From Methylobacter sp. (lineage in GTDB: Bacteria > Pseudomonadota > Gammaproteobacteria > Methylococcales > Methylomonadaceae), in contig PMJA01000260.1 in the NCBI GenBank assembly GCA_003158415.1, positions 1 to 15,502 on the forward strand: DNA of 15,502 nt, in the 5' to 3' direction. Position numbers and translations under genes: made by a program. The notes beneath the pieces were generated by a model, which was not told the DNA's origin, searched no databases, and worked only from the letters and a program-made list of their open reading frames with translations. Below, in pieces: positions 6,735 to 14,177 of this stretch (positions within the stretch are counted from its first letter, which is position 1; each line of letters begins with the position of its first letter).

Positions 6735-6802
6735 GTAAATCCGTCCATCCTTCGACAAGGCTCTCCTGAGTTTATCGAAGGGCTCAGGACTAACGGATTT
6801 AC
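6735..6802. repeat. Interleaved inverted repeat (REP-like) upstream of cbiE
   Basis: The outer arms GTAAATCCGT (6735-6744) and ACGGATTTAC (6793-6802) pair over 10 bp. Inside, CCTTCGA (6749-6755) pairs with TCGAAGG (6775-6781), while TCCTGAG (6764-6770) pairs with CTCAGGA (6783-6789). The two inner stems interleave, a pseudoknot-like topology, so only one forms in a simple hairpin. The inner sequence resembles the dispersed CCTTCGACAAGCTCAGGA-type repeat of many bacterial genomes. It lies between the two minus-strand transcription units. Confidence 0.7.
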
Positions 6803-6917
6803 TCTTACAACGCTTCGTTGAAAGCTTATACTCACTCTATTTCACATGGAGCCAAATATCTTTATAATCAGAAAAGCGCATGGCAATAAAAAACGGGTCG
6901 TCCAATAGGAAATTCGC

Positions 6918-7364
6918 CTAAGAGCCACGCGGTTTTCCTTGCAAATAAGAGGCGCCGGGATCGATAGTAAAGCGGTGGTTCATGGTTGTTCGCCCTATCA
7001 GCAGACGAAATAGCATGCTGTCCCGGTTAGTCAGCGTCATTTCCGTCGTGATGATCGACGGCCCTAAAATCAGCTGGGTTTCTATCACATAACGGCGTTG
7101 TTTGTGACCACCGGAATCCGATACCAAGCGCCGGTCTTTAATCTGGGCATGGCATTCAATCGACAGATCGGTGTTTTTTTGTCTGGGATGAATGGCGAAC
7201 ATGACCCAGCGTTGTCCGCCTTTTCGATAGGGTTCGATAGTGTACGCATGTAAAGCCGAGGAGCGCGCGCCGGTATCTATTTTCGCTTTAATATGGGCTA
7301 TGTTAAGTTCCGGCAGTCCCACCCACTCGCGCCAGCCCAGTATCGGTAGTGATATCTGTGTCAT
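6918..7364 (-). CDS. Retropepsin-like 'ATP-dependent zinc protease' family protein (RimB/DUF785-like)
   Basis: This is a small cytoplasmic protein of 148 residues with no signal peptide. It belongs to the family usually annotated as putative ATP-dependent zinc protease (PF05618), whose fold resembles retroviral aspartic proteases. The DTGA-type motif is clear in AKIDTGARSSALHA (27-40, D30), and LLIGRTTM (121-128) and FTIDPGASYL (132-141) match the conserved C-terminal part. Despite the family name I see no zinc-protease HExxH motif and no ATP-binding loop. In pseudomonads a member (RimB) acts with the glutamate ligase RimK on ribosomal protein S6. No rimK is in this window. It starts 19 bp after the DbpA-domain gene, so the two are probably cotranscribed. 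The physiological substrate is unknown. Confidence 0.8.
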   Translation of the reverse strand: MTQISLPILGWREWVGLPELNIAHIKAKIDTGARSSALHAYTIEPYRKGGQRWVMFAIHPRQKNTDLSIECHAQIKDRRLVSDSGGHKQRRYVIETQLILGPSIITTEMTLTNRDSMLFRLLIGRTTMNHRFTIDPGASYLQGKPRGS

Positions 7365-7383
7365 CTGTGCAAAACCTTAGTAA

Positions 7384-7968
7384 TTAAACAACCGTTTTAT
7401 TGGACGAGTCTGATTGTTCATTGCCGGGCTTGGCATTATGCTTACGGCCGCGCCGGATATAATTGTTGCCGCGTTTTTTATTATGTGTTTTTACCCGTCT
7501 TATATCCAATTTATGCTGATTAATTTCCACCGATTTTAAATGTTGAAATATATCGGGAGGCATTTCGTCAGGCAGTTCAATCAGCGTATACAGGTTTTGG
7601 ATATTAACATTACTGATATTGTTTTTGTCGACACCTGATTCTTCAATCAGCACTTTTTTAAGCTGATCCAAGGTAATCTTGTGTTTACTGCCTACATCCA
7701 GGCGATAACGGATCATTTTAATGCCCGTAGCGACATTTTTTGCGGGTAATTGAGGGGCTGTTTTTTGTTGTGCCTGGGGGGCGGGCGGCGACAGGTTTTC
7801 AATGGATTGGGTTAAATACAGTAGCGCGGCAGCGCAAGTTAAGGGGGTGACGCCCAGTTCAGTGGCTATGGCGCTGATCAAGGCGTGCTGGGCCCCCAGA
7901 TTTTCGTTATTTAGAATCTGTTGTAACCGGTTTTTCAACGGCTGTTCTTTGCTTAAGTGGTCGATCAT
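7384..7968 (-). CDS. Stand-alone DbpA-type RNA-binding domain protein without helicase core
   Basis: The protein has 194 residues. Residues 1-58 are predicted helical (ATELGVTPLTCAAALLYL) and resemble the segment that follows the helicase core in DeaD-type proteins. A Pro/Gln/Ala linker (60-78) leads to a domain at about 84-158 (IRYRLDVGSKHKITLDQL ... ELPDEMPPDIFQHLKS) that matches the RRM-like DbpA C-terminal domain. In DEAD-box helicases that domain binds rRNA. A basic tail (HNKKRGNNYIRRGRKH, 162-177) should add RNA affinity. None of the DEAD-box helicase motifs (GxGKT, DEAD, SAT, HRxGRxGR) is present, and the upstream DNA is surA, so this is not a frameshifted helicase. An AAGAA lies 4 nt before the ATG. 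Likely role: an RNA- or ribosome-binding accessory factor. It could be a domesticated remnant of a helicase gene. Confidence 0.8.
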   Translation of the reverse strand: MIDHLSKEQPLKNRLQQILNNENLGAQHALISAIATELGVTPLTCAAALLYLTQSIENLSPPAPQAQQKTAPQLPAKNVATGIKMIRYRLDVGSKHKITLDQLKKVLIEESGVDKNNISNVNIQNLYTLIELPDEMPPDIFQHLKSVEINQHKLDIRRVKTHNKKRGNNYIRRGRKHNAKPGNEQSDSSNKTVV

Positions 7969-8034
7969 GGATTCTTCAACTTAAAAACATCAATTGGGTG
8001 CTCGAAATACAGTCGCCACGGATTTCTAAAGCGT

Positions 8035-9330
8035 TTACTGATAAATTTCCACATAAGCTTCATCCCGCAGTCTGCGCATCCAAAGCTCGGTTTCTTCTTC
8101 AATTTTCCGTTTGCGTATGGTATCCGCAATCAGGCTTCTTTTATGCTCCTGGCTGTCATCCTTATTTTGCCGATCAAGAACCTGGATCAAATGCCAACCA
8201 AACTGCGATTGTATCGGTTCGCTCACTTCATTGATGTTCAGTTTTGTCATAGCGTCTTCAAATGGCTTAACCAAGTCTCCTGGGCTTACCCAATCAAGTG
8301 ATCCGCCCTTTAAAGACGAGCCTTTATCGTCCGAATTAGCGCGCGCTAGCGTCGCAAAATCATCACCATTCTCAATCCGCGCTTTTAATGCTAATAGACG
8401 CTTTCTGGCTTCGTCATCATCCATCAACTCATTGGTTTTTATCAAAATATGGCGAACCTTGGTTTTGGTGATGAAGTGATTATCAAGGCCCTTCAGTTCC
8501 AGCATTTTGATAATATGAAAGCCGCTGGGACTGCGTATGGGATCGGACACTTCGCCGGATTTCATGGTGGTGACATGATTAGCAAACAAGCTGGGTATAT
8601 CGTTGGCGGTGCGCCAACCCAAATCTCCGCCTCTCAGGGCGTTATCGTCTTCCGACTCACTCATTGCTGTTTGGGTGAAATCCTGGTTTGCGCGCAGTTT
8701 TCTGACCAGTTCATCGGCTTTGCTTTGGGCTTTTTGTATCTCCGTTGCCGATGCGGTTTCTTTAACGGCAATCAGGATATGACCTAAATGATACTGAGTA
8801 GTCTCTTCTCCAACTTTCCCCTGCGTTTCTATATAGTGATCGATTTCCCTGTCGGTCACTTTAATACGCCCGCCTATTTCCCGGCTACGCAATTGGTTAA
8901 TAACAATTTCATTGCGCATATTATCTAAAAAGTTTTTATAGGGTATGCCCTGACGCTCCAGTTCAGCTCTAAATTGCTCCAGCGTCATATTATTTCGTTG
9001 AGCTATGTCCGCCGCCGAATTGTTAAGCATGTCCTCGGTAACGTTAATTCCCGCCTTTTCAGCAAGTTGGCGCTGAAGTCTGTCAAGGATCATTTTTTCC
9101 AGCACCTGTTTACGTAAAACAGACTCCGGTGGCATCTGAGTCTTACTGGCCCGTATCCGTTGTGCGATAGTCGAGACTTCTTTGTCCAGTTCCTGTTCAA
9201 GAATAACGTCTTCTTCAACAACAGCGACAATTTTGCCGAGAACTTCAGCCGACACTGAAAAGTGACCGAATAATAAACAGCACATCAGCAAAGAAATAAC
9301 CGTTTTTTTCATAGTGTGCTGATCAATCAT
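8035..9330 (-). CDS. surA: Periplasmic chaperone and peptidyl-prolyl isomerase SurA
   Basis: SurA escorts unfolded outer-membrane proteins, including LptD, across the periplasm to the BAM complex. The frame encodes 431 residues. The ATG at 9330 overlaps the lptD stop by 4 nt, but the likely mature start is residue 7 (9312), because MKKTVISLLMCCLLFGHFSVSA is a typical Sec signal peptide cleaved after SVSA. The N-terminal chaperone segment (about 29-175) has VAVVEEDVILEQELD and the NNMTLEQFRAELERQGI stretch. Two parvulin domains follow at about 179-279 (GHILIAV ... GGDLGW ... FHIIKM) and 290-389 (RHILIKT ... GGSLDWV ... WHLIQVLD). The C-terminal helix ends in YVEIYQ. The lptD-surA pairing is the standard gammaproteobacterial order. 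pdxA/ksgA, which often follow, are absent here. Confidence 0.95.
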   Translation of the reverse strand: MIDQHTMKKTVISLLMCCLLFGHFSVSAEVLGKIVAVVEEDVILEQELDKEVSTIAQRIRASKTQMPPESVLRKQVLEKMILDRLQRQLAEKAGINVTEDMLNNSAADIAQRNNMTLEQFRAELERQGIPYKNFLDNMRNEIVINQLRSREIGGRIKVTDREIDHYIETQGKVGEETTQYHLGHILIAVKETASATEIQKAQSKADELVRKLRANQDFTQTAMSESEDDNALRGGDLGWRTANDIPSLFANHVTTMKSGEVSDPIRSPSGFHIIKMLELKGLDNHFITKTKVRHILIKTNELMDDDEARKRLLALKARIENGDDFATLARANSDDKGSSLKGGSLDWVSPGDLVKPFEDAMTKLNINEVSEPIQSQFGWHLIQVLDRQNKDDSQEHKRSLIADTIRKRKIEEETELWMRRLRDEAYVEIYQ

Positions 9331-12293
9331 TTTTGAGATGCCCGAAAACCATAAATACTTTTTTGCAGGAATTGATCCATATCGTCGCCAAAGCCGGTCA
9401 AGCCTTTCAGTTCTATCTGAAAGAATATACCGTTCTGGGTGGCGCCGGTGACAGTCTGAGTGCTGTTAACGCCGACATTGGTGACATTGGAGTAGTTGTT
9501 CATGTAATGCCGTCCAAGTATTCGAATGCGCCAGCAACAATTTTCTTTTTCAACGCCCAAGAAACTGTCCTGAGTCGTATCATACAACAATGAATACTGC
9601 CATTTACCCAGTAAATGCCAGTCTTTAGCAATCGGCACACGAAATGAAGCGTCAGCTTGGGTAATGTTATTGCTGCCGTCAGGTATCAGTGGATTTTTTC
9701 TATAAAGATAGCCTATGTTAAAAACCTGATTGCTCTCGTTTCTAAAGTGTAACGCGGCTTTGGTTCTTTCGACATCGTTCAGTACCGGATTATATTGCAA
9801 CCCCGTGGTAACCGATATTTGATGCGATAATTCACTGGACAGCTCGGTAACCAGATTCGATACGGCGGCGGTTGATGATCCGATATTCTCAATGGTGCCA
9901 TTTGTCAAAGTTGTAGGTACCGAGACTAGGCGGTTACGAAAATAAATAATCTCGCCCACGTTCAATTTTAGCCGCTCCAGCCCTGATTTATCATCCATCA
10001 GCCGCGAGGTTAAGGCGGTGGTTATTTGGTTGGCGTCTTGTATTCGATCGTAGCCGCTAAAGCTGTTCTCCCTGAACATGCTGTTGTACTGAAAATCGTA
10101 CAGTCCGGTATCGAATACCGGATTAAGTAAATTGGTAGCGGTTGAATTGGGCGTATCGTTATTGGTATAAGTGTTTTGGTTAGTGTAAGGGACATATAAA
10201 TAAAATAACCGGGGTTCTAGTGTATGTACTAATGACGTATTAGCTATTTCGATATTACGTTCCAGGTACAGGCCGCTATCGGCGGAAAAAGTAGGCAAGG
10301 TTCGGGAAATACTAGTAGGTGTTTCCGGCGCTCCGTTACTTAGATTATAGCTGGTATGTTGCAATGACAGTTTAGGCGTAAAAAAAGCGCTGGCGGTTTG
10401 TAGCGGCATACTGATTGAGGGCCGGGTATTGATCCGCTGTCCGTCCACCAGATTATTGGTGTGTTGATAATCTACAAACTCATTTACAATTTCGGTATGT
10501 AGCGGCATGGATTGGAAATCATGCGCATAATTAAGATCCAGTTGCGGCAGTCTTCGATAAGGAAGAGCCGTGGTGGGCGTGGCGGTATTAATTGACTGGT
10601 AACTGTCCGCCATGCCGACAAAGGAAAATCCGGATTTGTTATATTTAACATCGGCAAAGCTTCTAAGATAATTGTAATTGGCGAAACTTAATGCAGAGCC
10701 CAAGGTGGAAATATAGGTTTGGTCGGACACATAATTCAAATCAAGGTTAGAAGTAAGATCAGGTGTAATTTTCGAAACGTTCTTAATCGCTCCCAGATAA
10801 CGCGAGGTATTGAGAGTGCTGTCATTTGGCATGTATTCCAGCTCAACATTGCCCTTTGATTCTTCGGTTAGATAACGGAAGTTGCCGGAAAGCATAGCCC
10901 CTCTGGCAGACAAATACCGGGGGCGCAACGTCGCATCATAATTAGGGGCGATATTCCAATAATAAGGCGCCATTAAACTCAGGCCGCTGTATTTGGTGTT
11001 GCCGATGGATGGTGAAAGGAAGCCGGAAGTTCGTCTATCATCGATAGGGAAAGATAAATAAGGCGTATAAACCACCGGCACGCCCTTAAATTCAATCCAT
11101 GTGTTTTTTGTAGTGCCTCTGCCGGACACTTTATCCATTTCCAGATCAGACGCATGGATCACCCAGTCCTGATTACCGGGCCGACAGGTAGTATAGGCGA
11201 CATCTTTGTATTGCGATAAGGTTTTGCTTTTCCGATAAACAGATGCCGCCATGCCCCTGAGCGGCGTGGTCGGCGCAATAAACTGCACATCTCTGAGCTT
11301 AGCTTGATCAGCGGCTAAATTGAGCGATGCGGTCTCGCTATGTATCGCCAGCGCATCTTCACTGTAATAGACATCGCCGTGTAGCTCCAGTACATCTGAA
11401 ACATTGTCATAATTAGCCGTACTGGATGTTGAATGCTGATCGGCGCGCGCCATTTTGACATTACCAAAATAATTGCTGATTTCATTGTCATAAACTTCGG
11501 CATAATTCGATTTGACATCCAGCGGGGTCACTTCCCTTAAGTTTGCAGTCGATACAAAATTACGTTTTTTACTCTGATCAACATTGCAGCTTTCCCAGGG
11601 ATCGTATGGTAGCTGTGAGGTGAGCGTGCTAAAGATTTGTTCTTGTTGAGGGCCAAATGCAGGGCTCATTTGCCAGAAACTGCGCGTTTCCGCCGCAGCT
11701 GGTTGAGCCATTCCTTCAGTTTCAGGGCCAGCAACGCCGGTGCTGGTTACAGATTCGGATACAGCGCTTGCGTTAGCTCCAGAGCCTGCCATTTGGCAAT
11801 TCCAGGTTGAATCTTTTTTATTGGTGCCACAGCTCCAACCGGGTCGTGTGCCGCTAGCGAGAGCCGGTTTTGGTGCGGGCGCCGTCGGCGGTATGCGTTC
11901 AGCGGATGCCGCCGATTTTGCCGTAATCGGCGGGGTTGCTTGAGCATTTTCCGTTACAAAAGACTGGCGGCTTGCAACCGGTGCGGGACGTTCCGGTTTA
12001 GCGGCTTGCACCGGTTCGGCGATAGCCGGTTGCACACGCTCGGCCGGTATCGGCTTAACGGGTTCAGGGGCAGGAAGAGGTTGGGTTTTAACCGGATAAG
12101 TTTTCTCAATGGATCCGGTTACAGCTGGCGGTGTCTCATCGGCTTTAACCGCCTTTTTTTTTTCACCGACGCAAACCCATTCTTTGCTGTCTTTATTCTG
12201 CTCGCAATTCCACGATGCTTCATTCGCATAGCTGAAGGAGGCAGTTAATGAGGGTAAAAAAACCAGAAATAAACGGCGGAGCATAGGCGACAT
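9327..12293 (-). CDS. lptD: LPS-assembly outer-membrane protein LptD with Pro/Ala-rich N-terminal extension
   Basis: LptD with LptE forms the translocon that places LPS in the outer leaflet of the outer membrane. It has 988 residues, against 784 in E. coli and about 920 in Pseudomonas. A signal peptide covers about 1-23 (LRRLFLVFLPSLTASFSYA; M4 is an alternative start). An extension of about 210 residues follows with two copies of a W-x-C...W-x-C motif (WNC at 28-30 with WVC at 39-41; WSC at 153-155 with WNC at 164-166), separated by Pro/Ala/Val-rich linker. The OstA/beta-jellyroll domain spans about 240-385, with C236 and C370 (TTCRPGNQDWVI). The 26-strand barrel follows, with the adjacent pair C919-C920 near the end (ENCCWRI), as needed for the essential inter-domain disulfides. 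It overlaps surA by 4 nt. No strong Shine-Dalgarno precedes either start. Confidence 0.95.
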   Translation of the reverse strand: MSPMLRRLFLVFLPSLTASFSYANEASWNCEQNKDSKEWVCVGEKKKAVKADETPPAVTGSIEKTYPVKTQPLPAPEPVKPIPAERVQPAIAEPVQAAKPERPAPVASRQSFVTENAQATPPITAKSAASAERIPPTAPAPKPALASGTRPGWSCGTNKKDSTWNCQMAGSGANASAVSESVTSTGVAGPETEGMAQPAAAETRSFWQMSPAFGPQQEQIFSTLTSQLPYDPWESCNVDQSKKRNFVSTANLREVTPLDVKSNYAEVYDNEISNYFGNVKMARADQHSTSSTANYDNVSDVLELHGDVYYSEDALAIHSETASLNLAADQAKLRDVQFIAPTTPLRGMAASVYRKSKTLSQYKDVAYTTCRPGNQDWVIHASDLEMDKVSGRGTTKNTWIEFKGVPVVYTPYLSFPIDDRRTSGFLSPSIGNTKYSGLSLMAPYYWNIAPNYDATLRPRYLSARGAMLSGNFRYLTEESKGNVELEYMPNDSTLNTSRYLGAIKNVSKITPDLTSNLDLNYVSDQTYISTLGSALSFANYNYLRSFADVKYNKSGFSFVGMADSYQSINTATPTTALPYRRLPQLDLNYAHDFQSMPLHTEIVNEFVDYQHTNNLVDGQRINTRPSISMPLQTASAFFTPKLSLQHTSYNLSNGAPETPTSISRTLPTFSADSGLYLERNIEIANTSLVHTLEPRLFYLYVPYTNQNTYTNNDTPNSTATNLLNPVFDTGLYDFQYNSMFRENSFSGYDRIQDANQITTALTSRLMDDKSGLERLKLNVGEIIYFRNRLVSVPTTLTNGTIENIGSSTAAVSNLVTELSSELSHQISVTTGLQYNPVLNDVERTKAALHFRNESNQVFNIGYLYRKNPLIPDGSNNITQADASFRVPIAKDWHLLGKWQYSLLYDTTQDSFLGVEKENCCWRIRILGRHYMNNYSNVTNVGVNSTQTVTGATQNGIFFQIELKGLTGFGDDMDQFLQKSIYGFRASQK

Positions 12294-12392
12294 TAAGTTT
12301 AGTGGCGTAACGGATTGTAAATCGAATAAAATGCTAGTTGTTTATTTTACCCCAATTCACTTCAGCATTATAACTAATCTAACCCAAATATC
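12294..12392. promoter_or_regulatory. Divergent promoter region between lptD and amgK
   Basis: This 99-bp AT-rich gap between two divergent genes must drive at least one of them. On the plus strand TTTACC (12346-12351), a 17-bp spacer and TATAAC (12369-12374) form a plausible sigma70 promoter for amgK, ending 18 bp before its ATG. On the minus strand a TATAAT overlaps the same -10 area but lacks a matching -35, so the lptD promoter is not assigned. Confidence 0.4.
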
Positions 12393-13403
12393 ATGATGCT
12401 CGACGACTTAAGAATAATATCCATGTTTGATTGGCTTGAGAATGATCTGTTACTGACCGTCGACGCCTGCGAACTTGCCTCTAGTGACGCCAGTTTTAGA
12501 CGTTACTTTAGGATCAAGGTATCGGACGGGACATTTATAGTGATGGATGCGCCGCCGGACAAGGAAAACACGGAGCCGTTTATACGGGTTGCAAAATTAC
12601 TGGCGCAATCTCAAGTTAATGTACCCGCTATTTTTCAACAAAACCCGACTGACGGATTTTTACTGCTGGAGGATTTCGGATCAGAGTGCTTCTTAGACCG
12701 GCTTAATGACCATAACGCCACCGATTTATATCACAGCGCTTTCGATGCCTTATTTTTGTTGCAAACACAAACCCCGATAGCAAGCTGCGGCTTGCCCCGT
12801 TATAACGAGCCGCTTTTGCAACGGGAGTTGGGTATTTTTGAAGACTGGTTTTTAAACGAACACTTGGATGTGTCGATTCCGGCAGCGCTGTGGGAAACGG
12901 TGCGCAGCCTGCTGGTGGCTTCGGCTCTGGAGCAGCCGGTTACTTGCGTGCATCGGGATTACCATGCCCGTAATTTAATGTTTTTAAATGAAGATTCCCC
13001 CGGCGTCATCGATTTTCAGGATGCGGTAATCGGCCCTGTCACTTACGATCTGGTGTCGTTATTGCGGGATTGCTATATCGCATGGCCGCAGCAACAGGTT
13101 GAGCAGTGGATGGGCACTTATTACCAGCGGCTGCTACAAGCCGGACTTGTCGACGTTGATCTGGCCCAGTTTAAACGCTGGTTTGACTTGATGGGGCTGC
13201 AACGCCATCTTAAAGCCATCGGTATTTTTTCCCGGCTGCACTTAAGGGACGGCAAGTCTGGCTACCTTAACGACATACCGCGTACCCTGAACTATGTGAC
13301 GACGATAAGCGCAATGTATCCTGAACTGGCTGAGTTCAGTGATTTTTTGCAACATCAGGTTTTACCTGCACACGACAGCTTTCAGGCGCTTATTACAACA
13401 TGA
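12393..13403 (+). CDS. amgK: N-acetylmuramate/N-acetylglucosamine anomeric kinase AmgK
   Basis: AmgK phosphorylates MurNAc (and GlcNAc) at the anomeric C1 position in the cell-wall recycling route that bypasses de novo UDP-MurNAc synthesis. The 336-residue protein has the aminoglycoside-phosphotransferase-like kinase fold. ASSDASFRRYFRI (29-41) is the N-terminal signature of this branch, FIVMDAPP (48-55) carries the beta-strand core, HRDYHARN (187-194, catalytic D189) is the Brenner motif, and VIDFQDAVIGP (205-215, D207) binds metal. The start is uncertain: ATG at 12393 or 12396, or at 12423 (MFDWLEN), and none has a clear ribosome site. The stop overlaps the murU start by 4 nt. The amgK-murU pair divergent from lptD matches the Pseudomonas arrangement and makes an antibiotic-resistance kinase very unlikely. 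Confidence 0.9.
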   Translation: MMLDDLRIISMFDWLENDLLLTVDACELASSDASFRRYFRIKVSDGTFIVMDAPPDKENTEPFIRVAKLLAQSQVNVPAIFQQNPTDGFLLLEDFGSECFLDRLNDHNATDLYHSAFDALFLLQTQTPIASCGLPRYNEPLLQRELGIFEDWFLNEHLDVSIPAALWETVRSLLVASALEQPVTCVHRDYHARNLMFLNEDSPGVIDFQDAVIGPVTYDLVSLLRDCYIAWPQQQVEQWMGTYYQRLLQAGLVDVDLAQFKRWFDLMGLQRHLKAIGIFSRLHLRDGKSGYLNDIPRTLNYVTTISAMYPELAEFSDFLQHQVLPAHDSFQALITT

Positions 13404-14080
13404 AAGCGATGATATTAGCCGCAGGGCGCGGCGAAAGAATGCGCCCGTTGACGGATCACACCCCTAAGCCGCTGCTGCCGGTTGCCGGGAAAACGATTAT
13501 TGAGCACACCATTAATCAACTGGTTGCGGCGGGCTTTGATGATATCATTATTAATCACGCCCATCTCGGCCAACAAATAGCGGATCATTTAGGCGACGGC
13601 AGCCGGTATGGCGCCAGCATTCGGTATTCACCGGAAGGCGAGCAGGGGTTGGAAACCGCCGGCGGCATTATTAACGCCTTGCCGTTATTGGGCGGCGATG
13701 TTTTTTTGGTAGTTAATGGTGACATAGCCACCGATTTTCCTTACGCCGAACTCAAAAACCGGACAGTCGATTTAGCGCATTTGGTGTTGGTCGATAATCC
13801 CGCACATCATCCGCAGGGCGATTTTGGTATGTATAACACCGGCTATGTGAATGGAACTGGCCCGGAACTATGGACTTTCAGTGGCATAGGTCTTTACCGC
13901 GCTGAATTGTTCAGCAACATACCCGTCGGCAGCAGTAAGCTGGGGCCTTTATTGCGTCAGGCCATAACCGCCCAACGGGTTTCCGGGCAAAAATTTGCAG
14001 GTTTTTGGATGGATATAGGTACGCCGGAACGTTTGCAGGAACTGGATTTTTTACTCACAACAGGAACACAGCACCATTAA
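13400..14080 (+). CDS. murU: N-acetylmuramate-1-phosphate uridylyltransferase MurU
   Basis: MurU uses UTP to convert MurNAc-1-phosphate, the AmgK product, to UDP-MurNAc, returning recycled sugar directly to peptidoglycan synthesis. At 226 residues it is the size of Pseudomonas MurU. The nucleotidyltransferase signature is intact at the N-terminus: MILAAGRGERMRPLTDHTPK (4-23) followed by PLLPVAGK. VVNGDIATD (about 109-117) supplies the metal-binding aspartate, and FWMDIGTPERLQEL lies near the C-terminus. The short length, without the C-terminal dimerisation part of RmlA, and the ATGA overlap with amgK support MurU over a generic sugar nucleotidyltransferase. The pathway confers intrinsic tolerance to fosfomycin in Pseudomonas. 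Confidence 0.9.
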   Translation: MKAMILAAGRGERMRPLTDHTPKPLLPVAGKTIIEHTINQLVAAGFDDIIINHAHLGQQIADHLGDGSRYGASIRYSPEGEQGLETAGGIINALPLLGGDVFLVVNGDIATDFPYAELKNRTVDLAHLVLVDNPAHHPQGDFGMYNTGYVNGTGPELWTFSGIGLYRAELFSNIPVGSSKLGPLLRQAITAQRVSGQKFAGFWMDIGTPERLQELDFLLTTGTQHH

Positions 14081-14142
14081 AGTCGGCTTTTCTCTATCCG
14101 AATAAAACTAGTTTATTTGAAATATGGCATTGTTCATGCTTA

Positions 14143-14157
14143 GTTTTTAATAAAAAC
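14143..14157. repeat. AT-rich perfect hairpin between murU and the ATP-grasp gene
   Basis: GTTTTTA (14143-14149) pairs with TAAAAAC (14151-14157) around a single base. It is too AT-rich and tight-looped to be a strong terminator. It lies in the 97-bp gap after murU, about 20 bp before the next start, so a promoter-region role or chance is equally possible. Confidence 0.25.
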
Positions 14158-14177
14158 CAATACCTGAGTGCAGCACC

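Larger units (their letters stand above)
6562..6917. other. Intergenic spacer upstream of cbiE
   Basis: This 356-bp gap lies between the protease-family gene and cbiE, both on the minus strand. It holds an interleaved inverted repeat (6735-6802), a small CAACG/CGTTG hairpin (6808-6820) and a 12-bp palindrome TTTACATGTAAA (6650-6661) in an AT-rich stretch. The cbiE promoter should be here. I looked for B12-box-like sequence on the minus strand and saw none, so a cobalamin riboswitch is not supported. No terminator with a T-run is visible for the upstream lptD-surA unit. Confidence 0.55.

Noticed and set aside
6562..6917. Cobalamin riboswitch upstream of cbiE
   Set aside because: No B12-box-like sequence was visible on the minus strand, and the strongest structure here is a REP-like repeat. 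A covariance search could overturn this.
7384..7968. Frameshifted or truncated DEAD-box helicase pseudogene
   Set aside because: The upstream 66 bp and surA leave no room for a helicase core in any frame, and the gene has its own start with a weak ribosome site. It is treated as an intact small gene.
12393..13403. Aminoglycoside resistance phosphotransferase
   Set aside because: The kinase fold is shared, but the ASSDASFRRYF signature, the overlap with murU and the position next to lptD identify AmgK.
13400..14080. Glucose-1-phosphate thymidylyltransferase or mannose-1-phosphate guanylyltransferase
   Set aside because: The N-terminal signature is shared across sugar nucleotidyltransferases, but the short length and the coupling to amgK fit MurU.
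14106..14115. AAACTAGTTT palindrome as an intrinsic terminator of murU
   Set aside because: The stem is short and AT-rich with no loop and no T-run, so it would not end transcription efficiently.
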